Positions 25,625 through 38,467 are shown, numbered from the stretch's first letter. The stretch is 64,000 nucleotides of DNA from Bacillota bacterium LX-D (GCA_031628995.1 JAVLUO010000003.1:164351-228350); one strand, 5' to 3'. A program made the numbers and translations. Notes: generated by a model from the letters alone, not told the origin.

Positions 25625-26431
25625 ATGCCTGAAACTTTCGCTAAGAAAGACATCTATGACAAAAATGGGGTTCTGCTGCTGGCCAAAGGCAAAAAAACGA
25701 CGGATGCTGTTATAGCAAAGCTGAAAAAACGTGGATGCTATGAGCAGGAAGCGCCGATCAATTCTGATGTCAAACAGAGCATGGCAACTTTGCCGATTGC
25801 CTTGGCACTCGGAGAAAGAATGAATATTCGTAACGATCGTGTTCTAGAGTATCCGAACAAAGTATTAAGCACTGTCATATTTGAGTCTAAAACAAAGCCC
25901 TGGTGGATATTCGTCAACGCGTTGAGCAACTACGTGGACTGGCTATATACACATTCGATCGATGTTGCCATTATTTCGTTGATGATAGCTGTGGAACTGA
26001 GATACAACGATAAAGAACTGTGGAATATAGGATTGGGCGCTTTTCTGCATGACGTAGGCAAGTTGTTGATTCCTAAAACCATCATACAAAAACCTGGGCC
26101 TCTGAACGACATGGAAATGGTTTATAACCGGCAACATTGCGAATTGGGCATGAGTTCTCTTGAACCATTTTGTCTTCCAAAGGAATGCACGGATATCGTT
26201 TTGCAACATCATGAGCGACTCGACGGGAGCGGATATCCAAAAGGGCTAAAGGGAGATGAAATATGCCGCAACGCCAGAATTGTAATGATTGCCGATTTTG
26301 TTGATGCGATCACCTCCGGCCGACCTTATAAGCCGATTCAGGAAATGGATACAGCGATGAAGATACTAAGAAGTGATGAAGGAAAATATTCTAAAGAATT
26401 TGTTTCTGTGTTGGAAAAAATACTGGAATAA
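25625..26431 (+). CDS. HD-GYP cyclic di-GMP phosphodiesterase
   Basis: 268 residues. An N-terminal segment (about 1-95) with KDIYDKNGVLLLAKGKKTTD is the short domain often found before HD-GYP. The catalytic domain has His112-Ser (YTHSIDVAIISL), His142-Asp143 (FLHDVGKLLIPK), and the signature His195-His196-Glu-Arg-Leu-Asp-Gly-Ser-Gly-Tyr-Pro (GYP at 203-205). All metal ligands expected of an active enzyme appear present. It should cleave c-di-GMP to pGpG or GMP in the cytoplasm. It stands alone behind a c-di-GMP riboswitch, giving a direct feedback loop. ATG at 25625 has AAAGGAG upstream. Confidence 0.93.
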   Translation: MPETFAKKDIYDKNGVLLLAKGKKTTDAVIAKLKKRGCYEQEAPINSDVKQSMATLPIALALGERMNIRNDRVLEYPNKVLSTVIFESKTKPWWIFVNALSNYVDWLYTHSIDVAIISLMIAVELRYNDKELWNIGLGAFLHDVGKLLIPKTIIQKPGPLNDMEMVYNRQHCELGMSSLEPFCLPKECTDIVLQHHERLDGSGYPKGLKGDEICRNARIVMIADFVDAITSGRPYKPIQEMDTAMKILRSDEGKYSKEFVSVLEKILE

Positions 26432-26452
26432 TGCTGATGGCATTATTCGCTC

Positions 26453-26489
26453 GCTTTCACCGACAAGCAAACGCCCATGCCGGGCGTAC
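26453..26489 (-). mobile_element. Group II intron 5'-end fragment behind the tRNA-Arg terminator
   Basis: On the minus strand 26489-26453 reads GTACGCCCGGCATGGGCG and on through GGTGAAAG. It matches the 5' end of the intron remnant at 54584 over about 36 bases with two mismatches, then diverges. It starts right after the T run of the terminator that ends the tRNA operon, the preferred site of terminator-targeting (IIC-type) introns. Only this stub remains. Confidence 0.8.
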
Positions 26490-26497
26490 CGCAAAAA

Positions 26498-26530
26498 AGT
26501 CCTGTAACCATTACGATTACAGGATTTTTT
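26498..26530. terminator. Bidirectional terminator of the HD-GYP gene and the tRNA operon
   Basis: TCCTGTAA (26500-26507) pairs with TTACAGGA (26517-26524) and is flanked by A6 on one side and T6 on the other, so it works in both directions. It sits directly 3' of tRNA-Arg(CCT) on the minus strand. Confidence 0.9.
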
Positions 26531-26606
26531 GGTGCGCCCGAGAGGATTCGAACCTCCGACACACGGTTTAGGAAACCGTTGCTCTATCCTACTGAGCTAC
26601 GGACGC
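26530..26606 (-). tRNA. tRNA-Arg (anticodon CCT)
   Basis: Full cloverleaf on the minus strand: acceptor GCGTCCG/CGGGCGC, anticodon loop TTCCTAA between ACGGT and ACCGT, T-arm GGTTCGAATCC, and encoded CCA at the 3' end. It is the last of four tRNAs in the cluster and reads AGG codons. Confidence 0.96.
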
Positions 26607-26668
26607 TAGAATAGTAAAAATGGAGGTAGACGCCGGAACATTTTCCGTTCTCTAACCTCCAATTTATG

Positions 26669-26745
26669 TGGCGCACCCGACAGGATTCGAACCTGTGACC
26701 TCTTGATTCGTAGTCAAGCACTCTATCCAACTGAGCTACGGGCGC
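26669..26745 (-). tRNA. tRNA-Arg (anticodon ACG)
   Basis: Cloverleaf with acceptor GCGCCCG/CGGGTGC, anticodon loop CTACGAA between CTTGA and TCAAG, and encoded CCA. The A at position 34 is normally deaminated to inosine, so it reads CGU, CGC and CGA. Confidence 0.96.
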
Positions 26746-26758
26746 AAGGTTTTATATA

Positions 26759-26853
26759 TGGCGGAGAGAGAGGGATTCGAACCCTCGATACAGGTTTATG
26801 CCCGTATACTCGCTTAGCAGGCGAGCGCCTTCGACCTACTCGGCCATCTCTCC
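26759..26853 (-). tRNA. tRNA-Ser (anticodon GCT)
   Basis: Class II tRNA with a long variable arm. Acceptor GGAGAGA/TCTCTCC, anticodon loop CTGCTAA, T-arm GGTTCGAATCC, encoded CCA. Reads AGC and AGU. Confidence 0.96.
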
Positions 26854-26942
26854 AAACATATTTCTTTAACTGTGAGGCACAAATAATATAATACTATATT
26901 TTAATCAAAAAAGCAAATGGTAAATAAATGCTTTACTAAAAG

Positions 26943-27033
<91 letters not shown>

Positions 27034-27134
27034 AAGCTACCGGAGATCATATCTCCAGAATAATCTCTGTACAACACATATCAGAGTATAGCATAAAAGC
27101 TGTAGTTTTGTCAATAAAAAGTACTGCACATTAT

Positions 27135-28442
<1,308 letters not shown>

Positions 28443-30896
28443 CTATTCTTCTTCATCGCTTTCATCTTCATCTTGAGCTGCTACTTTAGCCGCAGCCACC
28501 ACACCATCGTTTTCACTTAAACGCATAATAGTAACTCCTTGGGTTACCCTGCTTAAAGTAGATATTTCATCTACTTTAATGCGGATTATATTCCCCTCGT
28601 AGGTAATAACCATAATATCTTCATCAGGTTCAACTACCATCATCGCAACTAAATTACCATTGCGTTCAGTAGTTTTAATGGTGTAGACTCCTTTTCCTCC
28701 CCTAGATTGAGCTCTATATTCCTGAAGAGGAGTCCTTTTGCCAAAGCCATGTTCAGTAATCACCAGTAAATCAGCTCCATTTTTGGCACAGACCAAGCCT
28801 ACAACCTCATCATTTCTTTGCAAACTTATACCTTTAACCCCTCTAGCAACTCTGCCCATACTTCGTACCTCTGCTTCGGAAAAGCGGATGGCCATACCTT
28901 TTTTAGTGCCTAAAATAATTTCTTGTTTTCCATCAGTTAGTCTAACGCCAATTAATTCATCATCGTCATCTAAATTTATAGCGATAATTCCATCTCGACG
29001 CGAAGTATCATAATCCTGCAAAACTGTCTTTTTAACAACACCATACTTTGTACCCATAATTAAATAGCCTTCGTCTGTAAAGCTTTTAACCGGAATAACT
29101 GCTGTAATTTTTTCACCCTTATTTAGATATAGTAAGTTGACTATAGCTATACCTTTGGCTTGACGGCCAGATTCAGGAATTTCATAAACCTTCAAACGAT
29201 AGACCCTGCCCATGTTAGTAAAGAACAACAAATAGTGGTGAGTTGTAGTAATAAATAAATGTTCTACAAAATCCTCTTCTCTTGTGGTCATGGCAGTTAC
29301 ACCTTTGCCGCCCCGTTTTTGACTACGATATGTAGTAGCTGGCAGCCTCTTAATATAACCCCGATGGGTAATAGTAATAACTGCATTTTCTTCCGGAATT
29401 AAATCCTCTACGTCTAAAGATTGTTCCTCTGCTGTTATCTTTGTCTTGCGTTCGTCAGCAAATTTATTTTTAATTGCCAAAAGTTCATCTTTAATTATAC
29501 CCATTAGTTTAGCTTCGCTAGCTAAAATTTCACTTAAGTAAGCAATAGTTTTTAATATTTCAGCGTATTCTTCTTCGATTTTTTCTCTTTCTAAGCCTGT
29601 CAAACGGTGTAAGCGCATATCTAAAATAGCATCTGCTTGTTTATCGCTTAGGCTAAAGTTTTTCATTAATGCTTCCTTAGCTGTTTCTCGATTGGCAGAT
29701 TGCCGGATTGTTCTAATTACAGCATCCAAATTATTTAAAGCAATGCGCAAACCTTCTAAAATATGAGCTCTTGCTTGAGCCTTTCCTAAATCAAACTTTG
29801 TACGCTTAGTTACAACTTCTTTTTGGTGGTCTATATAATAAACTAAAACTTGTTTTAAATTTAAAATCTGAGGCCGCCCATCTACTAAAGCTAGCATAAT
29901 TACCCCAAAGGTTTCCTGTAGTTGGGTATGTTTATATAACTGATTTAAAACAATTTTAGGCTGAACATCTCGACGAAGTTCAATAACAACCCGCAAACCA
30001 TTACGATCCGATTCATCACGTAAATCCGTTATACCATCGATTTTTTTATCTCTTACTAATTCGGCTATTTTCTCAACTAATCTAGCTTTATTTACTTGGT
30101 AAGGTAATTCTGTAACAACAATTCTTTCCTTACCGTTATTCATTTCCTCAATTTGGGTTTTGCTTCTCATTTTAATAGTACCTTTGCCTGTACTATAGGC
30201 AGATTTAATGCCTGATTTTCCAATAATCAAACCTGCTGTTGGAAAATCAGGTCCTTTTATGTACTGCATTAATTCAGGGATAGTAATTTCTGGATTATCA
30301 ATTAGTTTTATAATTCCTTCAATTACTTCACCCAAGTTGTGAGGTGGTATATTGGTAGCCATTCCCACAGCAATTCCAGATGATCCGTTAACCAAAAGAT
30401 TAGGAAAGCGTGATGGTAAAACTTCTGGCTCTTCTAAAGAACCATCGTAATTCGGAGTAAAATTCACTGTATCTTTTTGAATATCACTTAATAATTCTAA
30501 AGCAATTCTAGACATTCTTGCTTCGGTATAACGCATAGCTGCTGCAGAGTCACCATCTACAGAGCCAAAATTTCCATGTCCATCAATTAATGGATATCTA
30601 GTAGAAAAATCTTGTACCATGCGCACCATGGTTTCATAAACAGCTGTATCACCATGAGGATGGTATTTTGCTAATACATCCCCTACAACCCAAGCTGATT
30701 TTTTGTGGGGCTTATCAGGGGTCATACCCCTTTCATACATTGAATATAAAATCCTGCGGTGCACAGGTTTTAAACCATCCCGAACATCAGGTAAAGCTCG
30801 TCCTACTATTACACTCATGGCGTAATCCATATATGATTTTTTCATTTCTTCTTCTATGTCTACAGGAAGTATTTTGCCATGAATATATTCTGCCAT
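28443..30896 (-). CDS. gyrA: DNA gyrase subunit A
   Basis: 817 residues from ATG at 30896 ([20 protein letters not shown]), preceded by GAGAGGTGAT; an in-frame start 15 bases upstream lies inside the ribosome-binding site. The quinolone-resistance region and the catalytic tyrosine ([12 protein letters not shown]) are intact, and the C-terminal beta-pinwheel with the GyrA box (QRGGKGV around [10 protein letters not shown]) ends in an acidic tail (DEDESDEEE). It breaks and rejoins DNA in the A2B2 gyrase. gyrB is not adjacent; four elements lie between. Confidence 0.98.
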   Translation of the reverse strand: MAEYIHGKILPVDIEEEMKKSYMDYAMSVIVGRALPDVRDGLKPVHRRILYSMYERGMTPDKPHKKSAWVVGDVLAKYHPHGDTAVYETMVRMVQDFSTRYPLIDGHGNFGSVDGDSAAAMRYTEARMSRIALELLSDIQKDTVNFTPNYDGSLEEPEVLPSRFPNLLVNGSSGIAVGMATNIPPHNLGEVIEGIIKLIDNPEITIPELMQYIKGPDFPTAGLIIGKSGIKSAYSTGKGTIKMRSKTQIEEMNNGKERIVVTELPYQVNKARLVEKIAELVRDKKIDGITDLRDESDRNGLRVVIELRRDVQPKIVLNQLYKHTQLQETFGVIMLALVDGRPQILNLKQVLVYYIDHQKEVVTKRTKFDLGKAQARAHILEGLRIALNNLDAVIRTIRQSANRETAKEALMKNFSLSDKQADAILDMRLHRLTGLEREKIEEEYAEILKTIAYLSEILASEAKLMGIIKDELLAIKNKFADERKTKITAEEQSLDVEDLIPEENAVITITHRGYIKRLPATTYRSQKRGGKGVTAMTTREEDFVEHLFITTTHHYLLFFTNMGRVYRLKVYEIPESGRQAKGIAIVNLLYLNKGEKITAVIPVKSFTDEGYLIMGTKYGVVKKTVLQDYDTSRRDGIIAINLDDDDELIGVRLTDGKQEIILGTKKGMAIRFSEAEVRSMGRVARGVKGISLQRNDEVVGLVCAKNGADLLVITEHGFGKRTPLQEYRAQSRGGKGVYTIKTTERNGNLVAMMVVEPDEDIMVITYEGNIIRIKVDEISTLSRVTQGVTIMRLSENDGVVAAAKVAAQDEDESDEEE

Positions 30897-31012
30897 TATA
30901 TCACCTCTCAAATAGAAACCCTTTTCACGCTGTATAATTATGTCTAATAATTCATTATAACCTATTTTAAGACTTTTTACCTAATAAAGAATATTTTTTG
31001 TAAAATAATCAC

Positions 31013-31035
31013 AAAAAAAGGGCTATTTAGCCCTT
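31013..31035 (-). terminator. Intrinsic terminator after the PurM-like gene
   Basis: Minus strand: AAGGGCTA (31035-31028) pairs with TAGCCCTT (31025-31018), followed by T5 (31017-31013). It overlaps the stop codon of the PurM-like gene, and gyrA begins about 120 bases further on with its own leader. Confidence 0.85.
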
Positions 31036-32032
31036 AATTTCTTAGCATTCTTTGTTTAGCTGTCCAAAGTTCGTCACTTTCAGGCTTAGTAATAGTTACT
31101 CTTCTATTTTCCTGAATTAAGGTTTTACTTTTTTCCTCTATTGTTTTTCCGATGATGGAAGCATTTATTCCTTGCTTTTTTAATTCATGTAGAAGTTTTG
31201 GCCCATTTTGAGCAGCTATAAGCATTGAACCACTAGAGATTAATTTTAAGGGGTCAATTTGTAATTGAGCACAAATGGCTTTAGTTGCTGGTAGAATTGA
31301 AATTTCCTCAGCTTTAATTTCTACACCAACTTGTGATGCCTCAGCCAGCTCATAAACAGCTCCTAAAACACCACCTTCAGTCACATCATGCATGGCATGA
31401 ACTTTTAAGGCTGCTGCAATTCTGCCCTCCGGTACAACGCTGATGCAGTTTATTAAATTTTCAGCTTCTTCAAGTATTGCTTCAGAAATCTTTTGGCTTA
31501 AAAACTCCCTATAATCTGCAGCCAATATACTTGTGCCTTCAATTCCTGCCCCTTTAGTTAAAATTAAATCATCCCCAGGCTTAGCTCCAGAAGTTGTAAT
31601 TAAAGCTCCTTTTTTCACTTTGCCAATTGCTGTAGCACAGATAATATTTTGCTTTAAACCTAAAGTAAACTCTGTATGGCCACCTATTATTTCTATCTTA
31701 AGTTCCTTGGCAGCCTTGTGCGCTGATTCCATAATCATACTAACGTCTTGTTCAGTTGAATTCTCCGACATCAGTAGTGTTAACAAAACACCAATTGGCT
31801 CAGCACCATTAGAAACAATATCGTTACAGGAAACATGGACAGCCAGCCACCCATTGTTAGCTATAGCTCCAGTTATAGGATCTGAGGAAAAAACACAATT
31901 CCACTCTCCTAATTCAACTGCTGCTGAATCTTCACCAATTTTGGATCTTAAAACTACTTCAGGTCTTTCTATACCAGTATAAGGAAAAACTTGATGGATT
32001 AAAGCAGACGCATCTAATTTACCTGTCTTCAT
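31034..32032 (-). CDS. PurM/ThiL/HypE-superfamily (AIR synthase-related) protein
   Basis: 332 residues from ATG at 32032, which has AGGGGAT upstream and overlaps the upstream gene by 14 bases. N-terminal VVLRSKIGEDSAAVELGEW and the dimer-core HVSCNDIVSNGAEPIGVLLT are typical of the AIR synthase fold. The C-terminal domain has PGDDLILTKGAGIEGTSILA and MHDVTEGGVLGAVYELAEAS, most like HypE-type members. The superfamily binds ATP and acts on small phosphates or carbamoyl groups. Here it is coupled to an ECF transporter S component rather than to hyp genes, so a vitamin-salvage kinase or a related role is plausible but unproven. Confidence 0.8.
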   Translation of the reverse strand: MKTGKLDASALIHQVFPYTGIERPEVVLRSKIGEDSAAVELGEWNCVFSSDPITGAIANNGWLAVHVSCNDIVSNGAEPIGVLLTLLMSENSTEQDVSMIMESAHKAAKELKIEIIGGHTEFTLGLKQNIICATAIGKVKKGALITTSGAKPGDDLILTKGAGIEGTSILAADYREFLSQKISEAILEEAENLINCISVVPEGRIAAALKVHAMHDVTEGGVLGAVYELAEASQVGVEIKAEEISILPATKAICAQLQIDPLKLISSGSMLIAAQNGPKLLHELKKQGINASIIGKTIEEKSKTLIQENRRVTITKPESDELWTAKQRMLRN

Positions 32033-32549
32033 TATTTGATCCCCTAATTTCATCTCTAAGTGTAGCTATACTAGGTACAGATTTACGCAGCAGAGTCGTT
32101 AAAAGAAATGCCGTTACCACACCAATTCCACCCTGGATTAGATCACCAAATAATTCAATAGGTATAGCTGCTTTGCCATATAGAAAACCTGCAGTTACGG
32201 CATAACCAAAAACCATAAAAGAAACTCCAAATATAAGAGCAAATATATCTTTGACTTTATTATTCTCAGAAGCTTTGCCTACTAAATATCCTTCCATGCC
32301 ATGAATGACAAAACTGGCCGGTGCCCACACAGAGTAACCTAATAATAAATCTGCAATGGAAGAACCTAAAGCACCAACCCAAAAACCACCTCGGGAGCCA
32401 AGAAGTAAGGCACTGGTTAAAATAACAGTTTCACCAAAATGAAAAACTAATTTTCCCCCAAATGCAGGCATACGGGCAAAATAAATTGCCATGACAGTTA
32501 AAGCTGATAAAATGGCAATATAAGTCATTTCTTTAATGCTAAATTTCAA
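32019..32549 (-). CDS. ECF transporter substrate-binding (S) component
   Basis: 176 residues with five to six hydrophobic helices, starting TTG at 32549 after AAGGTGGG. The start (MKFSIKEMTYIAILSALTVM), GGKLVFHFGETVILTSALLL and FWVGALGSSIADLLLGYSVW are typical of the ECF riboflavin/HMP-type S-component family (PF07155-like). S components bind a vitamin or precursor and plug into a shared EcfAAT module encoded elsewhere. The overlapping downstream PurM-like gene suggests joint uptake and processing of one compound. Ligand not identifiable. Confidence 0.82.
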   Translation of the reverse strand: MKFSIKEMTYIAILSALTVMAIYFARMPAFGGKLVFHFGETVILTSALLLGSRGGFWVGALGSSIADLLLGYSVWAPASFVIHGMEGYLVGKASENNKVKDIFALIFGVSFMVFGYAVTAGFLYGKAAIPIELFGDLIQGGIGVVTAFLLTTLLRKSVPSIATLRDEIRGSNNEDR

Positions 32550-32690
32550 ATTAAACCCACCTTACTTTTAAATTGCCTTTATTGTATCGATACAATAGTT
32601 AAATATGTAATTAATTTAAAACATTATATATTATGAACTATGAAATGTCATCAAAAAAATGTTCTTTAATAACAGTTGGCAGACTGTTTT

Positions 32691-33497
32691 TCAATGTACT
32701 AGTTCTGATAAGTAAACAAATTTTATTCCTTCCTTCTCAAAAGTGGGAACCATTTGTTTAATTATTTCAGATGTAATTTTAGAACCAATCCCTACGTGAC
32801 AAATCCCAATGGCACTGCCTTTTAATTGAGCAATTTCAGCCAAAAGCTCCAGCTGTTTTTTAATTTCAATTTTATTTTTAACATCATCTAAAAACACGTC
32901 TCGTTGAGCATAAGCTAGATTTAATTTTTGGGCTAAGGGAACAACTTTTGAATTTGGTGTTGTTAAGCTGTCTAAAACAAAATAACCTTTGGCTTTTGCC
33001 ACTTCTAAGATAGGTTTAAGCATTTTTTCTTTGGAAGTAATTAATGAGCCCATATGGTTGTTAAAACCAACAGCATAGGGTATTTGAGCGAAATTTTTTG
33101 CAACTTGCTTTGCGATTTCACCTTTAGTCATCTTGGCTGTAATTCCTCCCGGTCCAAGCCAGCTTGGCTTGCCATTTACCGGTTCCATAGGTAAATGAAC
33201 AATTACTTCATGACCACTATGGGCAGCAGCAATAGCATCCTGGCGGGAATAACTTAAATTAGGCATTACAGCACAAGTTAATGGTATATCTAAAGCTAAA
33301 AATTCTTTAATACCTTCCCGATTATATTGGCCAAAATCATCTACAACTAAAGCCACCTGAGCTTTTTTTTCGTTCAAGACATCTACATTTTTTACTTGTT
33401 TTTTAGAGTGATCTAAATTAAAAAGCAAACAACTAAGAACTGCTATACTAAATGAAACAAAGAGCACAGCTAATAACTTTTGATAAAATTTGGACAT
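32691..33497 (-). CDS. Divergent polysaccharide deacetylase family protein (YibQ/DUF610)
   Basis: 268 residues from ATG at 33497, preceded by AAGGAG. One N-terminal membrane helix (about 7-27) is followed by the extracytoplasmic domain with VALVVDDFGQYN (Asp-Asp metal pair), EVIVHLPMEPVN, and GFNNHMGSLITSKEKMLKP, the family's variant of the deacetylase motifs. A substrate has not been established for the family; cell-envelope polysaccharide is assumed. It is transcribed toward the ECF gene, with 141 bases between. Confidence 0.88.
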   Translation of the reverse strand: MSKFYQKLLAVLFVSFSIAVLSCLLFNLDHSKKQVKNVDVLNEKKAQVALVVDDFGQYNREGIKEFLALDIPLTCAVMPNLSYSRQDAIAAAHSGHEVIVHLPMEPVNGKPSWLGPGGITAKMTKGEIAKQVAKNFAQIPYAVGFNNHMGSLITSKEKMLKPILEVAKAKGYFVLDSLTTPNSKVVPLAQKLNLAYAQRDVFLDDVKNKIEIKKQLELLAEIAQLKGSAIGICHVGIGSKITSEIIKQMVPTFEKEGIKFVYLSELVH

Positions 33498-33605
33498 TGT
33501 GAAACTCCTTAGCATTTTTTCCTATACTTATTTTGTCCAAATTAAGGTATTAATTTTCTAATTTTTGAAAGTTCTTTCTTTTGCCAGCTAAAAAAAATCG
33601 AGTAA

Positions 33606-33865
33606 AGTAAAGCCGAAGTAATTTGCTTCGGCTTTATCCTTCTCACAGAACCGTACGTACGGGCCTCGTATCCGGCTCCTGATAAACTTCAGTCACTTCT
33701 CGCAGCAGGGAGACAAAACGCCGACATTGTATGTTTCCAAATCAATTAACCCTATTTCTTAAACCAACTGTTTGGTAAGGCCATACTTTTCAATGGGCTT
33801 GTGGAGTTACGCCGGGCGGTAGGGCTTCTTTCAGCCCATCGGCTCGGCAAACATGCCGGGCAAAC
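33606..33865 (-). mobile_element. Degenerate group II intron remnant behind the gyrB terminator
   Basis: On the minus strand it begins GTTTGCCCGGCATG at 33865, close to the GTGCGCCCGGCATG start of the introns at 54584 and 63908. It begins five bases after the gyrB terminator. Near its end, 33678-33648 folds like domain V: GAGCCGGA pairs with TACGGTTC, there is a CG bulge, and an inner TACG/CGTA stem; the AGC triad is kept. Between these ends only about 190 bases remain, with no reverse-transcriptase frame, so it is a deleted intron. A further stem (AAAGCCGAAG with CTTCGGCTTT, 33603-33629) lies just beyond. Confidence 0.7.
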
Positions 33866-33900
33866 TAAAAAGCAACTGGTTTTTTGACCAATTGCTTTTT
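33866..33900 (-). terminator. Intrinsic terminator of gyrB
   Basis: AAGCAATTGGT (33897-33887) pairs with ACCAGTTGCTT (33880-33870) on the minus strand with one wobble, followed by TTTAG. It lies 14 bases after the gyrB stop and just before the intron remnant. Confidence 0.88.
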
Positions 33901-33910
33901 TATTAATAAA

Positions 33911-35839
<1,929 letters not shown>

Positions 35840-35885
35840 CTATTGCATTCTATTTTTTTCCTTTGCCATAAGGTATGGGCATTTC

Positions 35886-37016
35886 CTAACTTTCTAAAGC
35901 AGGCAATTTTTGCAGTTTTCCACCGCTGATTTCAGCTATTGCTGCTTTAGCTAAAGTTTCCTGATTTAAAAATTCTAGGTCAGTACAAGTAATAAAAGTT
36001 TGAATTTTTTTACTTACCATGGATAATAGTTGTTCTCTCCGATTTTTATCCAACTCAGATAATACATCATCTAAAAGAAGTACAGGATATTCGCCACTTT
36101 CTGCAAACATAAACTCTAACTCGGCTATTTTTAAACTCAAGGCAACTGTCCTTTGTTGACCTTGAGAACCAAATACATTGGCATTTAAGCCATTGATTTT
36201 AAGTTCAAAATCATCCCTTTGGGGGCCAATAGTAGTATAGCCTTTAATTGTATCTTCTTTTTGGAACTTTTGTAAGTTCTCTAAAAAAATTTTTTCAAGG
36301 TTGTGGCTGCCTATTTGCTCAATATTTTGGCAAATAGTAGATTTATAAATAATTTCTAATTCCTCTTGGCCACTAGTTAAACGGCGATGGGCAAGCCTTG
36401 CTAAAGGTTTAATTTTCTGCAGCATTTCTAATCTTTTAGAAATCAACCAAGCACCACTTTTAGCAAGTTGACTTTCCCAAACATCTAAACTCCCAGTGTC
36501 TGATTTTCCTAATTTTATATTTTTTAATAAATTATTACGCTGCAGGAGAATTTTACGATATTGTAAAAGATAATGGTAGTAAGATGGGCTTACTTGTATT
36601 ATTTCATTGTCTAAATACCTTCTGCGTAAAGCTGGAGTACCTTTAACAATAAATAAATCATCTGGTGAAAATAAAACAACATTAAACAGTCCAATAATAT
36701 CTGTAACTTTATTACTTTTTGTCCCGTTAACTTCCAGCTCTTTCTTTTTATTTTTCAGACTGTAGCGAAGCTGAAAAACAGAATTTTTGGTTCCTACTTC
36801 CGCTTTAATTTGAAAAAAGTCACTTCCCCATTTAATCAGTTCCAAATCATTTGGATAACGTCCGGAATGGGCAGAGCTTAAGTAATAAATGGCTTCTAAA
36901 AGGTTACTTTTTCCTTGAGCATTTTTCCCTACTAGAATATTTAATTTATGAGTAACATAATATTTAAGATTAGTATAATTTGTGAAATTTTGCAAATCTA
37001 GAGATTGAAGATACAT
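35886..37016 (-). CDS. recF: Recombination mediator RecF
   Basis: 376 residues. Walker A (LVGKNAQGKSNLLEAIYYL), the ABC-type signature region (GSQGQQRTVALSLKIAELEF) and Walker B (PVLLLDDVLSELDKNRRE) are all present. RecF is an SMC-like ATPase that loads RecA at gaps with RecO and RecR. ATG at 37016 has GAGGTAGTG upstream. It follows the S4 gene by 14 bases in the dnaA-dnaN-yaaA-recF-gyrB order. Confidence 0.97.
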   Translation of the reverse strand: MYLQSLDLQNFTNYTNLKYYVTHKLNILVGKNAQGKSNLLEAIYYLSSAHSGRYPNDLELIKWGSDFFQIKAEVGTKNSVFQLRYSLKNKKKELEVNGTKSNKVTDIIGLFNVVLFSPDDLFIVKGTPALRRRYLDNEIIQVSPSYYHYLLQYRKILLQRNNLLKNIKLGKSDTGSLDVWESQLAKSGAWLISKRLEMLQKIKPLARLAHRRLTSGQEELEIIYKSTICQNIEQIGSHNLEKIFLENLQKFQKEDTIKGYTTIGPQRDDFELKINGLNANVFGSQGQQRTVALSLKIAELEFMFAESGEYPVLLLDDVLSELDKNRREQLLSMVSKKIQTFITCTDLEFLNQETLAKAAIAEISGGKLQKLPALES

Positions 37017-37030
37017 TTAATTCACTACCT

Positions 37031-37255
37031 CTATGATTTAAAAACAACTTGATATTTTTCTTTTTTTACCTCAACTATATCTCCATTCAGGAGTTTTTTT
37101 CCTTTTTGCATTTCAATTTTATTGTTAACTTTGATTTGACCGGAACTAATTAAAATTTTAGCTTCTCCGCCTGTTGCAGCTATGGCAGCCCATTTTAAAA
37201 ACTGATCAAGTTTAATGCTTGGAGTATTGATTGCAATTTCCTGATATTTTTCCAC
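37031..37255 (-). CDS. yaaA: S4-domain RNA-binding protein YaaA/RlbA
   Basis: 74 residues, GTG at 37255 after GGGAGG. It is a single S4 domain (IKLDQFLKWAAIAATGGEAK, QIKVNNKIEMQKGKKLLNGD). The gene sits between dnaN and recF in most Firmicutes, and the product is thought to bind ribosomal RNA; its exact role is uncertain. Confidence 0.93.
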   Translation of the reverse strand: MEKYQEIAINTPSIKLDQFLKWAAIAATGGEAKILISSGQIKVNNKIEMQKGKKLLNGDIVEVKKEKYQVVFKS

Positions 37256-37339
37256 TTTAAAAACCTCCCACTACTTAAAAAGGGACTATACTCCAATATT
37301 TTAGTGAGCTTTGTCCCTTAGTTCTGATTGCTTTTAACC

Positions 37340-38467
37340 TTATGCTAAGCGAACAGGAAGAACTAAAAATAAATAATTATTATTGTCTGTAGGTTTTATT
37401 ACACCTGCACTTAAGGCTCCTTTAAGGTTTAAGTATATTTCTTCCTGATCCATAACGCGCAGTACATCAATTAAATATTTGGCATTAAAAGCAATTTCAA
37501 TTTCCTCTCCGTTTAGATAAATAGGTATTTCTTCGTGAATTTTACCAATTTCTGCAGATTGAGAGGATATAGTCAGAGTATTCCCTTGAGCATTTAATTT
37601 AATAACATTTGATCTAGTTTTTAAGTCATCTTTAGAAAGTAGTGCAGCCCTTTCTAAAGAATCTCGGAATCCCTTGGTTAAAACCCGGATTTGAGAGGTA
37701 AATTCCTTAGGAATAACTTCTTGGTACTCTGGGAATTGTCCTTCAATAAGCCTAGAAATTAACATTACATTTTGCGTTTTAAAGAGAGTCAGTTTTTCTG
37801 CAATTTGTATTTCTAAAATCTCTTCCTCTGGCCGGATAATTCTACTTAATTCATTTAAAGCACGGCTAGGAATAATTAAAGATAAATTAAGGTTCTCAGC
37901 TGACTCATTATTAAAATTAACTTGTCTATAAGCTAAGCGGTGGGTATCTGTGGCTACAAGATTAATAAATCCCCGTTCCGTAATTTCCAATAAAATTCCG
38001 GTAAAAATGGGACGTGATGCATCGCTGGAAGCAGCAATAGAAACAAACTTAATAGCATTTACTAATAGTTCAGGATTAACTTGTAAATTATATAAACCTT
38101 CAATTTTAGGAAGTACAGGATATTCTTTATGATCATAAGTATTAAGCTCTACTTCAGAAGTGCCGTAAGTTATCTTAAAAAGATTTGAATCTTCCTTATT
38201 TTCTAAAGTTATTTCCATATTAGGAAGTTTCCTAACTATTTCTGCAAAATATTTAGCTGGTAATACTGTAGTTCCTTCTTCAATCACCTCTACAGCTACT
38301 GAATATTCAATTCCTATTTCTAAATCTGTTGCTCTTAAGTACAGTAAACCATTTTGAGCTGACAGATATATACCGTTAAGTATAGGTAAAGTACTTTTAC
38401 TGGAAATAGCTCTTTGTACAACTTGTACACCGGCTAGGAGTTCGTCTTGCCTAATGTTTATTTTCAT
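37340..38467 (-). CDS. dnaN: DNA polymerase III beta subunit (sliding clamp)
   Basis: 375 residues with the three-fold clamp domain repeat. Typical segments are QDELLAGVQVVQRAISSKST, PILNGIYLSAQNGLLYLRAT, and the C-terminal NNYLFLVLPVRLA that forms part of the hydrophobic pocket. It encircles DNA and tethers the polymerase. ATG at 38467 has GGGAGGAT upstream. It is separated from dnaA by 160 bases containing DnaA-box-like sequences. Confidence 0.98.
   Translation of the reverse strand: MKINIRQDELLAGVQVVQRAISSKSTLPILNGIYLSAQNGLLYLRATDLEIGIEYSVAVEVIEEGTTVLPAKYFAEIVRKLPNMEITLENKEDSNLFKITYGTSEVELNTYDHKEYPVLPKIEGLYNLQVNPELLVNAIKFVSIAASSDASRPIFTGILLEITERGFINLVATDTHRLAYRQVNFNNESAENLNLSLIIPSRALNELSRIIRPEEEILEIQIAEKLTLFKTQNVMLISRLIEGQFPEYQEVIPKEFTSQIRVLTKGFRDSLERAALLSKDDLKTRSNVIKLNAQGNTLTISSQSAEIGKIHEEIPIYLNGEEIEIAFNAKYLIDVLRVMDQEEIYLNLKGALSAGVIKPTDNNNYLFLVLPVRLA

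Noticed and set aside
26703..26891. A 62-codon open frame (GGERGIRTLDTGLC)
   Set aside because: It is the reverse strand of tRNA genes, a well-known false gene pattern.
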